A stretch of 16,102 nt of DNA. Source: Actinomycetales bacterium. Its GTDB lineage: Bacteria > Actinomycetota > Actinomycetes > Actinomycetales > Cellulomonadaceae. The notes beneath the pieces are model-generated. The model saw only the letters and a program-made list of their open reading frames with translations, was not told the origin of the DNA and did not search any database. Positions within the stretch are counted from its first letter, which is position 1; each line of letters begins with the position of its first letter. Below are positions 6,939 to 13,859 of the stretch, in pieces. The stretch covers positions 1-16,102 of the forward strand of contig JAATES010000274.1 in NCBI GenBank assembly GCA_015655615.1, in the 5' to 3' direction. Made by a program: the position numbers and the translations under genes.

Positions 6939-7952
6939 TCAGGCGCCCGGGGCGGGTCGCGCCCCCGGCCATGACACGCTGCGGGCTGCGGCGATCGACC
7001 CGGCCTCGCACGCGCGTGCCAGGGACTCACCCTGCGCGAGCGCGGCGGCCAGCACGCCGGTGTAGGTGTCGCCCGCCCCGGTCGTGTCGACGACGGAGAC
7101 CGCATGGGTGGCAGGCAGCCTCCCGAAGGCACCGTCGGGGCCGGGGCCGAAGGCGGATCCGTGGGCACCCGAGGTCACCACCACCGACCGCGCACCCGAG
7201 GCCTCAGCCAGCAGCCTGGCAAGGCGACCGGGATCCTCATCACAGGAGGCAGTCACGCCGAAGCCCTGCAAGGCGTCGCACGCCTCGTGACGGTTGAGCA
7301 CCACCGGGTCGCACAGTGCCCACGTGCTCGCCGTGACCGGCACCACCGGCCCGTTGGAGAACACGAACCGAGCACCGGTCCGCAGAGCGAGACCGGCCGC
7401 CGCATCACAGGCGGCGGCGCCGATCTCGGACTGAGCGAGCACGACCTGCGGAGAGAGCCCCCCAAGGAGGGGCTCCTCCGATGAGGAGCTGTCGGCCGCC
7501 GGCAATGCCGCCATGCGATCCGGGGTCACCAGGTCATTGGCCCCGGGAGTGACCACGATCGAGTTCTCCGCGTCGGGAGTGACCGTGATCAGTGCCATCG
7601 AGGTGCGATGCGACTCGGAGCGCACCACCAGGGAGACGTCCACCCCGGCTGCGCCGAGTTCGCCGAGCTGCAGATCGCCTTCCCGGTCCGCGCCCACGGC
7701 GCCGAGCATGGCGACGCCGACACCCGTGAGCGCGGCGGCCACAGCCTGGTTGCCTCCCTTGCCGCCGCACCCCTGTGCGAGGGCCGTCCCGACCACCGTC
7801 TCACCACCGGCGGGCCTGTGGTCCACCTGGACCACGATGTCGTGGTTCAGCGACCCGACCACCAAGACAGCCGGGGCCTTCGCGGCCCCGGCTGTGCCAG
7901 GGGTTGTTCCGGGCAACGGGTCAGCGTTCGGTGCGGCGTGGCGGGAAGGCAT
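6939..7952 (-). CDS. PfkB-family carbohydrate kinase (ribokinase-like)
   Basis: Cytoplasmic ATP-dependent kinase of 337 aa that would phosphorylate a sugar, nucleoside or related alcohol after import. The N-terminal signature GSLNHDIVVQVDHRPAGGET (33-52) and GGKGGNQAVAAA (63-74) match ribokinases; the usual motif is GGKGANQA. The C-terminal DTTGAGDTYTG (289-299) holds the anion hole and the catalytic Asp295. FVFSNGPVVPV and VVLNRHEA are the usual mid-domain blocks. Odd points are a 27-residue Pro/Ala-rich N-terminal extension and a Ser/Glu-rich stretch at 152-166 (DSSSSEEP). It starts nine bases after the stop of the GATase-like gene. Ribokinase proper is possible, but given the two amidohydrolases the substrate may be an amino or acyl-amino sugar derivative. 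Confidence 0.85.
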   Translation of the reverse strand: MPSRHAAPNADPLPGTTPGTAGAAKAPAVLVVGSLNHDIVVQVDHRPAGGETVVGTALAQGCGGKGGNQAVAAALTGVGVAMLGAVGADREGDLQLGELGAAGVDVSLVVRSESHRTSMALITVTPDAENSIVVTPGANDLVTPDRMAALPAADSSSSEEPLLGGLSPQVVLAQSEIGAAACDAAAGLALRTGARFVFSNGPVVPVTASTWALCDPVVLNRHEACDALQGFGVTASCDEDPGRLARLLAEASGARSVVVTSGAHGSAFGPGPDGAFGRLPATHAVSVVDTTGAGDTYTGVLAAALAQGESLARACEAGSIAAARSVSWPGARPAPGA

Positions 7953-7961
7953 GGCCGTGGC

Positions 7962-8717
7962 TCACAGCTCGCGAGCGAGCCAGGCCGCCGCCCGCTGCCA
8001 GATGTCCGAGAACCCGTGCCAGTCGGTGAACTCGGTGGGCGCCCAGTGCGGTCCGACGTCGCTGGCATAGGCGAGCGACCGGCCCTTCCCGGCTTCTCCG
8101 ACGACGAGCAGCGGATCCTCGCCGATCGACATCAGCGTCTGAGCGCCCGGTTTGGCTGTCAGTCGCTGGTAGCCCAGGAGCGATGGCACCTGATCGAGCT
8201 CCGATGGCAGCCCGCCGAGGATGGGGTGTTCAGCGACGAAGGCTGGCACCAGGCCCTCGGGGTGCTCGGCCCGGTCGTCGCCGACCTCCATGTCCACCGG
8301 CAGGATCTGCGCAATCGCGGTGGACCGGTAGTTGGCCTTCGCCTCGATCCCCTGAAAGGTGAGGTATCCACCGACCATGGCGAATCCGCCGCCGTTCAGG
8401 GTCCACTGGCGTAGCGCCTCGAGCCGGTTGCCACGTGACTGGCCGCGCACAAAGGTGGCTGCAGGAAGCAGCAGCGTGTTGGACCCGATGTCGGAGAGGA
8501 CCACGACGTCGAACTCGTTCAGCTCGTCGACTGTGCTGGGAAACGCCTGGGCAGCGATGTGCGAGGGCTGATAGGTCACCTCATGGCCGCCGTCCCGCCA
8601 GGCTTGGATGATCGCGTCACCACCCTCGGCATAGTCGGTGGTGATGAACGTGTCGAATCCCTTGGAGTGGATCGAGGTAACCGACCACGATTCCCCGGCG
8701 AACAGTATTCTTGCCAT
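7962..8717 (-). CDS. GATase-like / ThuA-like protein (COG5426-type), no cysteine
   Basis: 251-aa protein with the class I glutamine amidotransferase-like fold of the PF07090/COG5426 group (recognised from ILFAGESW near the N-terminus, FDVVVLSDIGSNTLLL at 69-84, and NGGGFAMVGGYLTFQG at 108-123). COG5426 members are uncharacterised and often lie beside sugar transport genes. The whole protein contains no cysteine. The position where an active GATase has its nucleophile (GGFAMVGG) carries Met-Val, so it cannot hydrolyse glutamine by the usual mechanism. Trp, Asp and His residues near the C-terminus (DVGPHWAPTEFTDWHGF, 220-236) may form another active site or binding site. A purine-rich tract GAAGGAGAAGAAGAGA precedes the ATG and serves as ribosome-binding site. 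Role in the operon is unknown; an isomerase, hydrolase or carbohydrate-binding function are all open. Confidence 0.75.
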   Translation of the reverse strand: MARILFAGESWSVTSIHSKGFDTFITTDYAEGGDAIIQAWRDGGHEVTYQPSHIAAQAFPSTVDELNEFDVVVLSDIGSNTLLLPAATFVRGQSRGNRLEALRQWTLNGGGFAMVGGYLTFQGIEAKANYRSTAIAQILPVDMEVGDDRAEHPEGLVPAFVAEHPILGGLPSELDQVPSLLGYQRLTAKPGAQTLMSIGEDPLLVVGEAGKGRSLAYASDVGPHWAPTEFTDWHGFSDIWQRAAAWLAREL

Positions 8718-8783
8718 CGTCTCTTCTTCTCCTTCTCGTGATCTGCACCGCAGGGATGCCGGGCGCCGCGCCGCACAGTGCGA

Positions 8784-10133
8784 CTAGTGATGACTGCCGG
8801 TTGACGAGGCCTCGGCTCCGCAGAGCTCCGCAATGGTCAGGGCCATCACCTTCGTCGCTGCCAGCAGGTCGGTCTCGAGCACGTGCTCATCCGCCTGGTG
8901 CGCCACACCCATGTGCCCGGGCCCGAAATTGATGGTGGGTGTGCCGTCGTCGATCTGCAGCCCCATGTCGGTGTGTGACATACAGCCCTGCAGCTCGCTG
9001 GACAGGCCCACCTGCCGGGCGGCTGCCAAGGTGGCGGTCACGACCGGCTCGCTGTCGGGGGTCTCGCCGCAGTCGGCGTCGACCAGCCACTCCACCGTGG
9101 GCGGGTGCTCGTCGAACCAGTCGTCGCCGGTCACGAATCCGCCGAAGAGTTCCTCGAGCTCGTGCTTGACGATCGAGCCGAGGCCGTTGGCGTCCTTCTG
9201 CACCGGGAGGTACTGGGCGTTGAAGGTGAGGGTGCACGAGGCCGCATAGGTGGTCGGGAACTCACCGGCGTCGAGCTGGGCGACGTAGATCTGGCACGGG
9301 ATCGGCAGGTACTGGTGATTCTTCAACGGGTCGTTGGCCCACTGGGCGTTGCGCTCCCGAATCGCGTCGAGCAACCGGTGGCCGTAGTCGATCGCGTCGA
9401 CCGCGCCCCCTTCACGCCAGGGCTTGCGCTCGAGCTCGATGTGACCGGCCCTCCCGTGCAGCGTGACCCGGCCCCACAGGATCCCGCGGCACAGCGGTGC
9501 GATGTTGAGGTTCGTCGCCTCCGGCACGATCGCACCACCGGGGGCGCGGTACCCGCGGTCGACCAACGACAAGGTGCCCATCCCGCCCGCCTCCTCGTCA
9601 GCCACCGACGCCACGATGAGGTCCTCACGCAGGGTGACCCCGGCATCGCGCAGCGCTTCGATCGCTCCGACTGCAGCAGCCATGCCGCCCTTCATATCGA
9701 CCGCACCCCGGCCGAAGATCTTGCCCTCCTTGCGCTCGCCACCAAACGGGTCTTCCGTCCAGTGCGATCCCACCTGGACCACATCGCAGTGTCCCTGGAT
9801 CATCACCGCCTTGCCGGTAGGAGCCGATCCCTTGAACACTGCGACCACGTTGGGGCGGCCCGTGAAGTCCCGCCCGGGGTAGTAGCCCGGTCCGTCCGCG
9901 CGGTGCGCAAGCTCGTCGGCCTGCGGCTCCCACCGGTCGATGACATCAGCGTCCAGGTCGCGGAATCGGGCCTCGAAGACATCCTGGACTTTCTCCTCAG
10001 CGGAGATCTCCGCCGGGTCCCCGAACCAGGGGTTCACGCTGGGCGCCCGAAGAAGGTCCTGGAGAAAGCTGATGGTGGCCTCCTCGCGGCTCGCGACGGC
10101 CGCGAGGATCGCTTCGCTGTTCAGGTCGGGCAT
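8784..10133 (-). CDS. M20-family metallo-amidohydrolase (ArgE/DapE/CPG2-like, long form)
   Basis: 449-aa zinc-dependent amidohydrolase or peptidase, longer than the other M20 enzyme of this operon. Conserved residues are H115 and D117 in QGHCDVVQVG, D146 in GRGAVDMKGG, E180-E181 in VADEEAGG, E205 in IVPEATN, and H412 in GVAHQADEHV. The ATG at 10133 was chosen because AAGGAGC lies five bases upstream; an ATG at 10196 would add 21 residues with no Shine-Dalgarno. The protein resembles the acetylornithine deacetylase/succinyl-diaminopimelate desuccinylase-like branch, whose members often have unknown substrates. It is the first enzyme gene after the permeases, 79 bases downstream, so its substrate is probably the imported compound itself or its first product. 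It is only distantly similar to the downstream M20 protein, so the two are unlikely to be a recent duplication and may act on different bonds or stereoisomers. Confidence 0.86.
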   Translation of the reverse strand: MPDLNSEAILAAVASREEATISFLQDLLRAPSVNPWFGDPAEISAEEKVQDVFEARFRDLDADVIDRWEPQADELAHRADGPGYYPGRDFTGRPNVVAVFKGSAPTGKAVMIQGHCDVVQVGSHWTEDPFGGERKEGKIFGRGAVDMKGGMAAAVGAIEALRDAGVTLREDLIVASVADEEAGGMGTLSLVDRGYRAPGGAIVPEATNLNIAPLCRGILWGRVTLHGRAGHIELERKPWREGGAVDAIDYGHRLLDAIRERNAQWANDPLKNHQYLPIPCQIYVAQLDAGEFPTTYAASCTLTFNAQYLPVQKDANGLGSIVKHELEELFGGFVTGDDWFDEHPPTVEWLVDADCGETPDSEPVVTATLAAARQVGLSSELQGCMSHTDMGLQIDDGTPTINFGPGHMGVAHQADEHVLETDLLAATKVMALTIAELCGAEASSTGSHH

Positions 10134-10212
10134 GTCGAGCTCCTTGCTGGTGAGGGGTGGTGATTCTGAGGAGTGCGGGTGGAGTGAGGGGCGCACGTCG
10201 GGGGCGCGCCGG

Positions 10213-11169
10213 TCAGGCCACCAAGGTCTTCGATTGCCCGCGAGCGCGGACCAGCATCGAGCCGATCAGCACGGCACCGAGCAGTCCTATCTGGTAGGTG
10301 GATCCGACCCCGGCGAGCTGAAGCCCGTTGTTGAGAACGGCGACCAGGATCAGGGCAAGCATGATTCCCGAGATCCGGCCGATTCCTCCGGTGATGGCAG
10401 CCCCGCCCAGGACAGCGATGGTGATGGCCTGCAGTTCAAGGCCGCTGCCGGCGGTCGACTTCGCATTGAGCAGCCAGGAGGCGGTGATGATCGCTCCGAG
10501 CGCGGCGGTGGAGCCGGAGATCGTGTACAACATGATCCGCGTGCGAGCCACCGGAACGCCTGCGAGCCGGGCGGCGACGTCGTTGGAACCGACCGCATAG
10601 ACATTGCGGCCGAACGAGGTCCGCCGGGTCACGAACGCCATGAGCCCTCCCAGCGGCAGCAACAGGCATAGCACCTGGAAAGGAATTCCGAGCACGGAGG
10701 TCTGACCGATCGTGCGGAACCCGTCGCGGTCGAATCCGGACACGTCCACGCCGCCGGTGACCACTTGCGCGAGCGAGGCGTACAGGTACATGGTGCCCAG
10801 CGTCACGATCAGTGGCGGAAGCCCTAGCCCGGTGACCAGCAGGCCGTTGAGGGTGCCGAAGACCGACCCGGCCACGAGGGCCACCGCGGCGGCCAGCCAA
10901 GGGCTCATGCCATGATCCGCGGCCAAGAGCCCGAAGATGACCGAGCACAGCGACATGGTCGAACCGATCGAGAGGTCGATGCCACCACCGCCCCCGAGGA
11001 TGACCATCACCTGGCCGAGTGCGAGGACTCCCACGACGGCGGAGTACTGCACGAGGGTCAGCAGGTTGCCGACCTGGAGGAAGTAGGGCGAGAGCATGGA
11101 CATCACGACCACCGCCACCACGATGAGCACGGACAGCGCGGTGCGCCGGTCCTTGAGGATGCCGGACAT
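10213..11169 (-). CDS. Sugar ABC transporter permease (RbsC/LsrD-like)
   Basis: Integral membrane permease of 318 aa from the BPD_transp_2 family, with about eight to ten hydrophobic helices. Characteristic blocks are GGGGGIDLSIGSTMSL after the third helix, the cytoplasmic EAA-like loop GRNVYAVGSNDVAARLAGV (contacting the ATPase), and AVLGGAAITGGIGRISG. The ATG at 11169 was chosen over one at 11268 because AAGGAG lies nine bases upstream, and the longer version overlaps the preceding permease and begins with a charged, non-membrane sequence. The gap to the preceding permease stop is two bases. It pairs with that permease as a heterodimer, as in LsrC/LsrD and the rhamnose transporter RhaPQ. 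The transported sugar is unknown. Confidence 0.88.
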   Translation of the reverse strand: MSGILKDRRTALSVLIVVAVVVMSMLSPYFLQVGNLLTLVQYSAVVGVLALGQVMVILGGGGGIDLSIGSTMSLCSVIFGLLAADHGMSPWLAAAVALVAGSVFGTLNGLLVTGLGLPPLIVTLGTMYLYASLAQVVTGGVDVSGFDRDGFRTIGQTSVLGIPFQVLCLLLPLGGLMAFVTRRTSFGRNVYAVGSNDVAARLAGVPVARTRIMLYTISGSTAALGAIITASWLLNAKSTAGSGLELQAITIAVLGGAAITGGIGRISGIMLALILVAVLNNGLQLAGVGSTYQIGLLGAVLIGSMLVRARGQSKTLVA

Positions 11170-11171
11170 GG

Positions 11172-12179
11172 CTACAGACTCCTTCGCTGACGGCGCGAGA
11201 TGCGCACGACCAAACCGTTGATGCTGACGGCGAGGAGGATGACCAGCCCGATCATCACGCCGTTCCACAACGAGGGGACTCCTGCGAGTACCACGCCGTT
11301 ACGTAGGACGGCGATGAAGATCAGCCCGCCGAGCGTGCGCAGCACTGAGCCCTCTCCGCCGAGCACCGAGGTGCCCCCCACGACGACCGAGGCGATGGCC
11401 AGCATCGTCAGATCGCTGCCAGACGAGGCCTGGACCACTCCGATGCGGGCCGAGTACAGGCAGGCGGCGAGGCCCACCAGGGCACCGAGGATCACATAGG
11501 CGATCATGCGTACCCGGGCGATCTTGATGCCGGCGAGAGCGGCCGCCTCGACGTTGGACCCGATCGCATAGACCGAACGGCCATAAGTGGTGCGGGAGAG
11601 GAGCAGGTGCAGCGCCGCGTAGACGACCACCACCAGGAACACGACAGCGGGCAGTGCACCGATCCGGGCCTGCCCGGACAACCAGGGGAACACCGGTCTG
11701 GCGAAGACATCGGTCGAGTTCCACAATGCGAACAAGAGGGTCTGGAAGATCGCGCTGGTCCCCAGCGTGGCCACGATCGAGGGAATCGACAGACCGACGG
11801 TCAGGGCGCCGTTGAACAGCCCGATCACGATGCCGATGACCAGCGCGACGGTGAGCACGAGGATCGGCGGGCGGCCCTGGGCCATCCCTGTCGCCACGAA
11901 CCAACCGATCAGTCCGACGGCGAATCCGGTCGACACGTCGATCCCCGCCATGATGACGATCAGGGTCAGGCCCGCGGCTATCAGGGCCAGATCTGCGGAG
12001 TTCGTGGCGATGTTGACCCAGTTCTGCGAGGTCATGAAGTGCGGGGAGAGGATCGTGAACAGCACGATCTCGACGACCAGCAATACCGGCATGAGGAGTT
12101 GCTGAGCCCAGCGCAAGATCGAGAGCAGTCGGGCATCGCGGATGATCGGGTCCGCCCCGGCTACGGTGGCGGCGCTCAT
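11172..12179 (-). CDS. Sugar ABC transporter permease (RbsC/LsrC-like)
   Basis: 335-aa membrane permease of the ribose/AI-2/rhamnose class. MAGIDVSTGFAVGLIGW, the loop GRSVYAIGSNVEAAALAGI and the block ASVVVGGTSVLGGEGSV are typical of the family. The ATG overlaps the stop of the ATPase gene by four bases (ATGA), so translation is coupled. It is clearly different in sequence from the second permease and so forms the other half of a heterodimeric channel. Hydrophobic helices begin at about residue 28 after a short cytoplasmic N-terminus. The C-terminus ends in a basic tail (RISRRQRRSL). Confidence 0.88.
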   Translation of the reverse strand: MSAATVAGADPIIRDARLLSILRWAQQLLMPVLLVVEIVLFTILSPHFMTSQNWVNIATNSADLALIAAGLTLIVIMAGIDVSTGFAVGLIGWFVATGMAQGRPPILVLTVALVIGIVIGLFNGALTVGLSIPSIVATLGTSAIFQTLLFALWNSTDVFARPVFPWLSGQARIGALPAVVFLVVVVYAALHLLLSRTTYGRSVYAIGSNVEAAALAGIKIARVRMIAYVILGALVGLAACLYSARIGVVQASSGSDLTMLAIASVVVGGTSVLGGEGSVLRTLGGLIFIAVLRNGVVLAGVPSLWNGVMIGLVILLAVSINGLVVRISRRQRRSL

Positions 12180-13789
12180 GAGGGAGTCTCCGTTCTGGTC
12201 GGGGTGGCGGAGGCAGCGTCCGCCAGGGTGCCCGTGGCTCCGCGCAGCACGGCCGCCTCGGTGATCTGCGCACCGCGCAGGGTCGAGGTGACCTGCCCCT
12301 CATGCAGGGTGTGGACGGTGTCGGCGAGCGTGAGCAGCTCTGACATCTCCGAGGAGATGAGCAGGATGGCGATGCCCTGCTCGGCGAGCACTCGCACGTC
12401 ACGATGGATCTCGGCCTTGGTGGCGACGTCGATGCCCCGGGTCGGCTCGTCGAGGATCAGCAGCCGGGGCTCGGTGGCCATCAGCCGGGCCAGGAGCACC
12501 TTCTGCTGGTTGCCGCCCGACAGCGAGGTGATGGCAGCGCCCGTGCCCGATGTCTTGACCCGCATCCTGTCGATCCAGCGGTCGACGAGTGAACGTTCGA
12601 GCCCCCGGCGCAGCACACCGAGGTTGGTGAGCTTGGGCAGCGCAGCGAGTGAGAGGTTCTCCCCGACGGTCATGTGGTGCAGCAGCCCCTGTGTCTTACG
12701 GTCCTCGGGAAGATAGGCGATGCCCTGGGCGAGCGCCGCGCGCGCACCGGCCGGTCGGTAGGGACGCCCCAGGTACTGGATGTTCCCGTGGTCGAGGCCC
12801 AGTTCGCCGAGCACGCTGAGTGCGAGCTCGGTACGTCCGGCGCCGACCAGCCCGTACAGACCGGTGATCCGGGCGGCAGGAACGTCGAGGTCGATGTCCT
12901 CGAACGTGCCCGCCAACGTCGCACTGCGAATGCGGAGCACCGGCTCGTCGTCTTGGGCTCCAGCAGTCGAGGTCGAGACCGTGTCCGACGCCTCTGCGAC
13001 CCGTGTGTCCGCATCAGATGCGTCCGCGACGGGCACGGCTGAGGTGCCGCCCGCTCCGGCCGTGCGGCCCGCCCTGCCACCCATCATCGCCAGCAGCGTG
13101 TCCCGATCGGCTGTGGCGGTCTCCCCCACCAGACGACCATCGCGCAGCACGACGAACCGGTCGGCCATCCGCTCGAGTTCATCGAAACGGTGCGTGATGA
13201 AGCACACTCCAGCGCCCCGGGAGGTCAGCTCGTCGACCACCGCGAAGAGCCGCTCGGACTCCGTGTCGGTCAGGATCGAGGTCGGCTCGTCCAGGATGAG
13301 CACCTTGACGTCTGCGGCCACTGCCCGGGCGATGAGGACGAGCTGCTGCTCGGCCAGCGAGAGCTCTCCCATCGGCCGGCGCAACAGTCGGGCCGGCAGG
13401 GCGAGGCGGTCCAGCAGTGCCTCGCCCTCCCGCCGCATCTCCGCCGTGTCGAGCCAGCCGAGCTGGTGCCGTTGGCGGCCCATGAACAGGTTCTCCAGCA
13501 CGCTCAGGTGCGAGAAGAACGCAGGCTCTTGGTACACCGTGGAGATCCCCGAGAGAATCGCCTCATAGGGCGTCTTGGGCTCGAACGGAGTGCCATCGAG
13601 CGTCACGCTTCCGCTGTCCGCGCTGTGGACGCCTGCGAACACCTTCATCAAGGTGGACTTTCCGGCTCCGTTCTCTCCCATGATCGCCACGCGCTCCCCG
13701 GCGGCCAGGCTGAACGAGACCTCTGCCAGCGCCTGGGTGGCACCGAACCGCTTGGAGACGTTGTCGGCCCGCAAGAGGGTTCCGTTCAT
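12176..13789 (-). CDS. Sugar ABC transporter ATPase with two nucleotide-binding domains (RbsA/LsrA-like)
   Basis: 537-aa cytoplasmic ATPase with two fused ABC domains. Domain 1 has Walker A GENGAGKST (38-46), the relaxed signature ELSLAEQQLV (142-151) and Walker B VLILDEPTS (163-171). Domain 2 has a degenerate Walker A GLVGAGRTE (313-321), a strong signature LSGGNQQK (423-430) and Walker B LLILDEPTRG (443-452). This one-good, one-degenerate layout is normal for RbsA, MglA and LsrA. The joint between the domains (about 238-283) is longer than usual and consists of Gly/Ala/Asp/Ser/Thr low-complexity sequence. AGGAGC lies eight bases before the ATG. It follows the binding-protein gene after 70 bases that contain a GC hairpin, and its stop overlaps the start of the first permease. 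Energises import of the unknown sugar-like ligand. Confidence 0.9.
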   Translation of the reverse strand: MNGTLLRADNVSKRFGATQALAEVSFSLAAGERVAIMGENGAGKSTLMKVFAGVHSADSGSVTLDGTPFEPKTPYEAILSGISTVYQEPAFFSHLSVLENLFMGRQRHQLGWLDTAEMRREGEALLDRLALPARLLRRPMGELSLAEQQLVLIARAVAADVKVLILDEPTSILTDTESERLFAVVDELTSRGAGVCFITHRFDELERMADRFVVLRDGRLVGETATADRDTLLAMMGGRAGRTAGAGGTSAVPVADASDADTRVAEASDTVSTSTAGAQDDEPVLRIRSATLAGTFEDIDLDVPAARITGLYGLVGAGRTELALSVLGELGLDHGNIQYLGRPYRPAGARAALAQGIAYLPEDRKTQGLLHHMTVGENLSLAALPKLTNLGVLRRGLERSLVDRWIDRMRVKTSGTGAAITSLSGGNQQKVLLARLMATEPRLLILDEPTRGIDVATKAEIHRDVRVLAEQGIAILLISSEMSELLTLADTVHTLHEGQVTSTLRGAQITEAAVLRGATGTLADAASATPTRTETPS

Positions 13790-13836
13790 GATCGCTTGCT
13801 CCTGTTCATCGGCTAGATCGGCACATGTGGCTGGTT

Positions 13837-13851
13837 CCCGCCTGCGGCGGG
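13837..13851 (-). other. GC-rich hairpin between binding-protein and ATPase genes
   Basis: CCCGCC-TGC-GGCGGG forms a six-base-pair stem with a three-base loop, starting eight bases after the stop of the binding-protein gene. No T-tract follows, so it is not a clear intrinsic terminator. In ABC operons such a hairpin often protects the upstream mRNA or attenuates transcription, so that the binding protein is made in excess. Confidence 0.5.
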
Positions 13852-13859
13852 GCCGCGGA

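Noticed and set aside
6242..7297. Plus-strand open frame spanning the M20/kinase junction
   Set aside because: Arg/Pro/His-rich translation without recognisable motifs, opposite two well supported genes.
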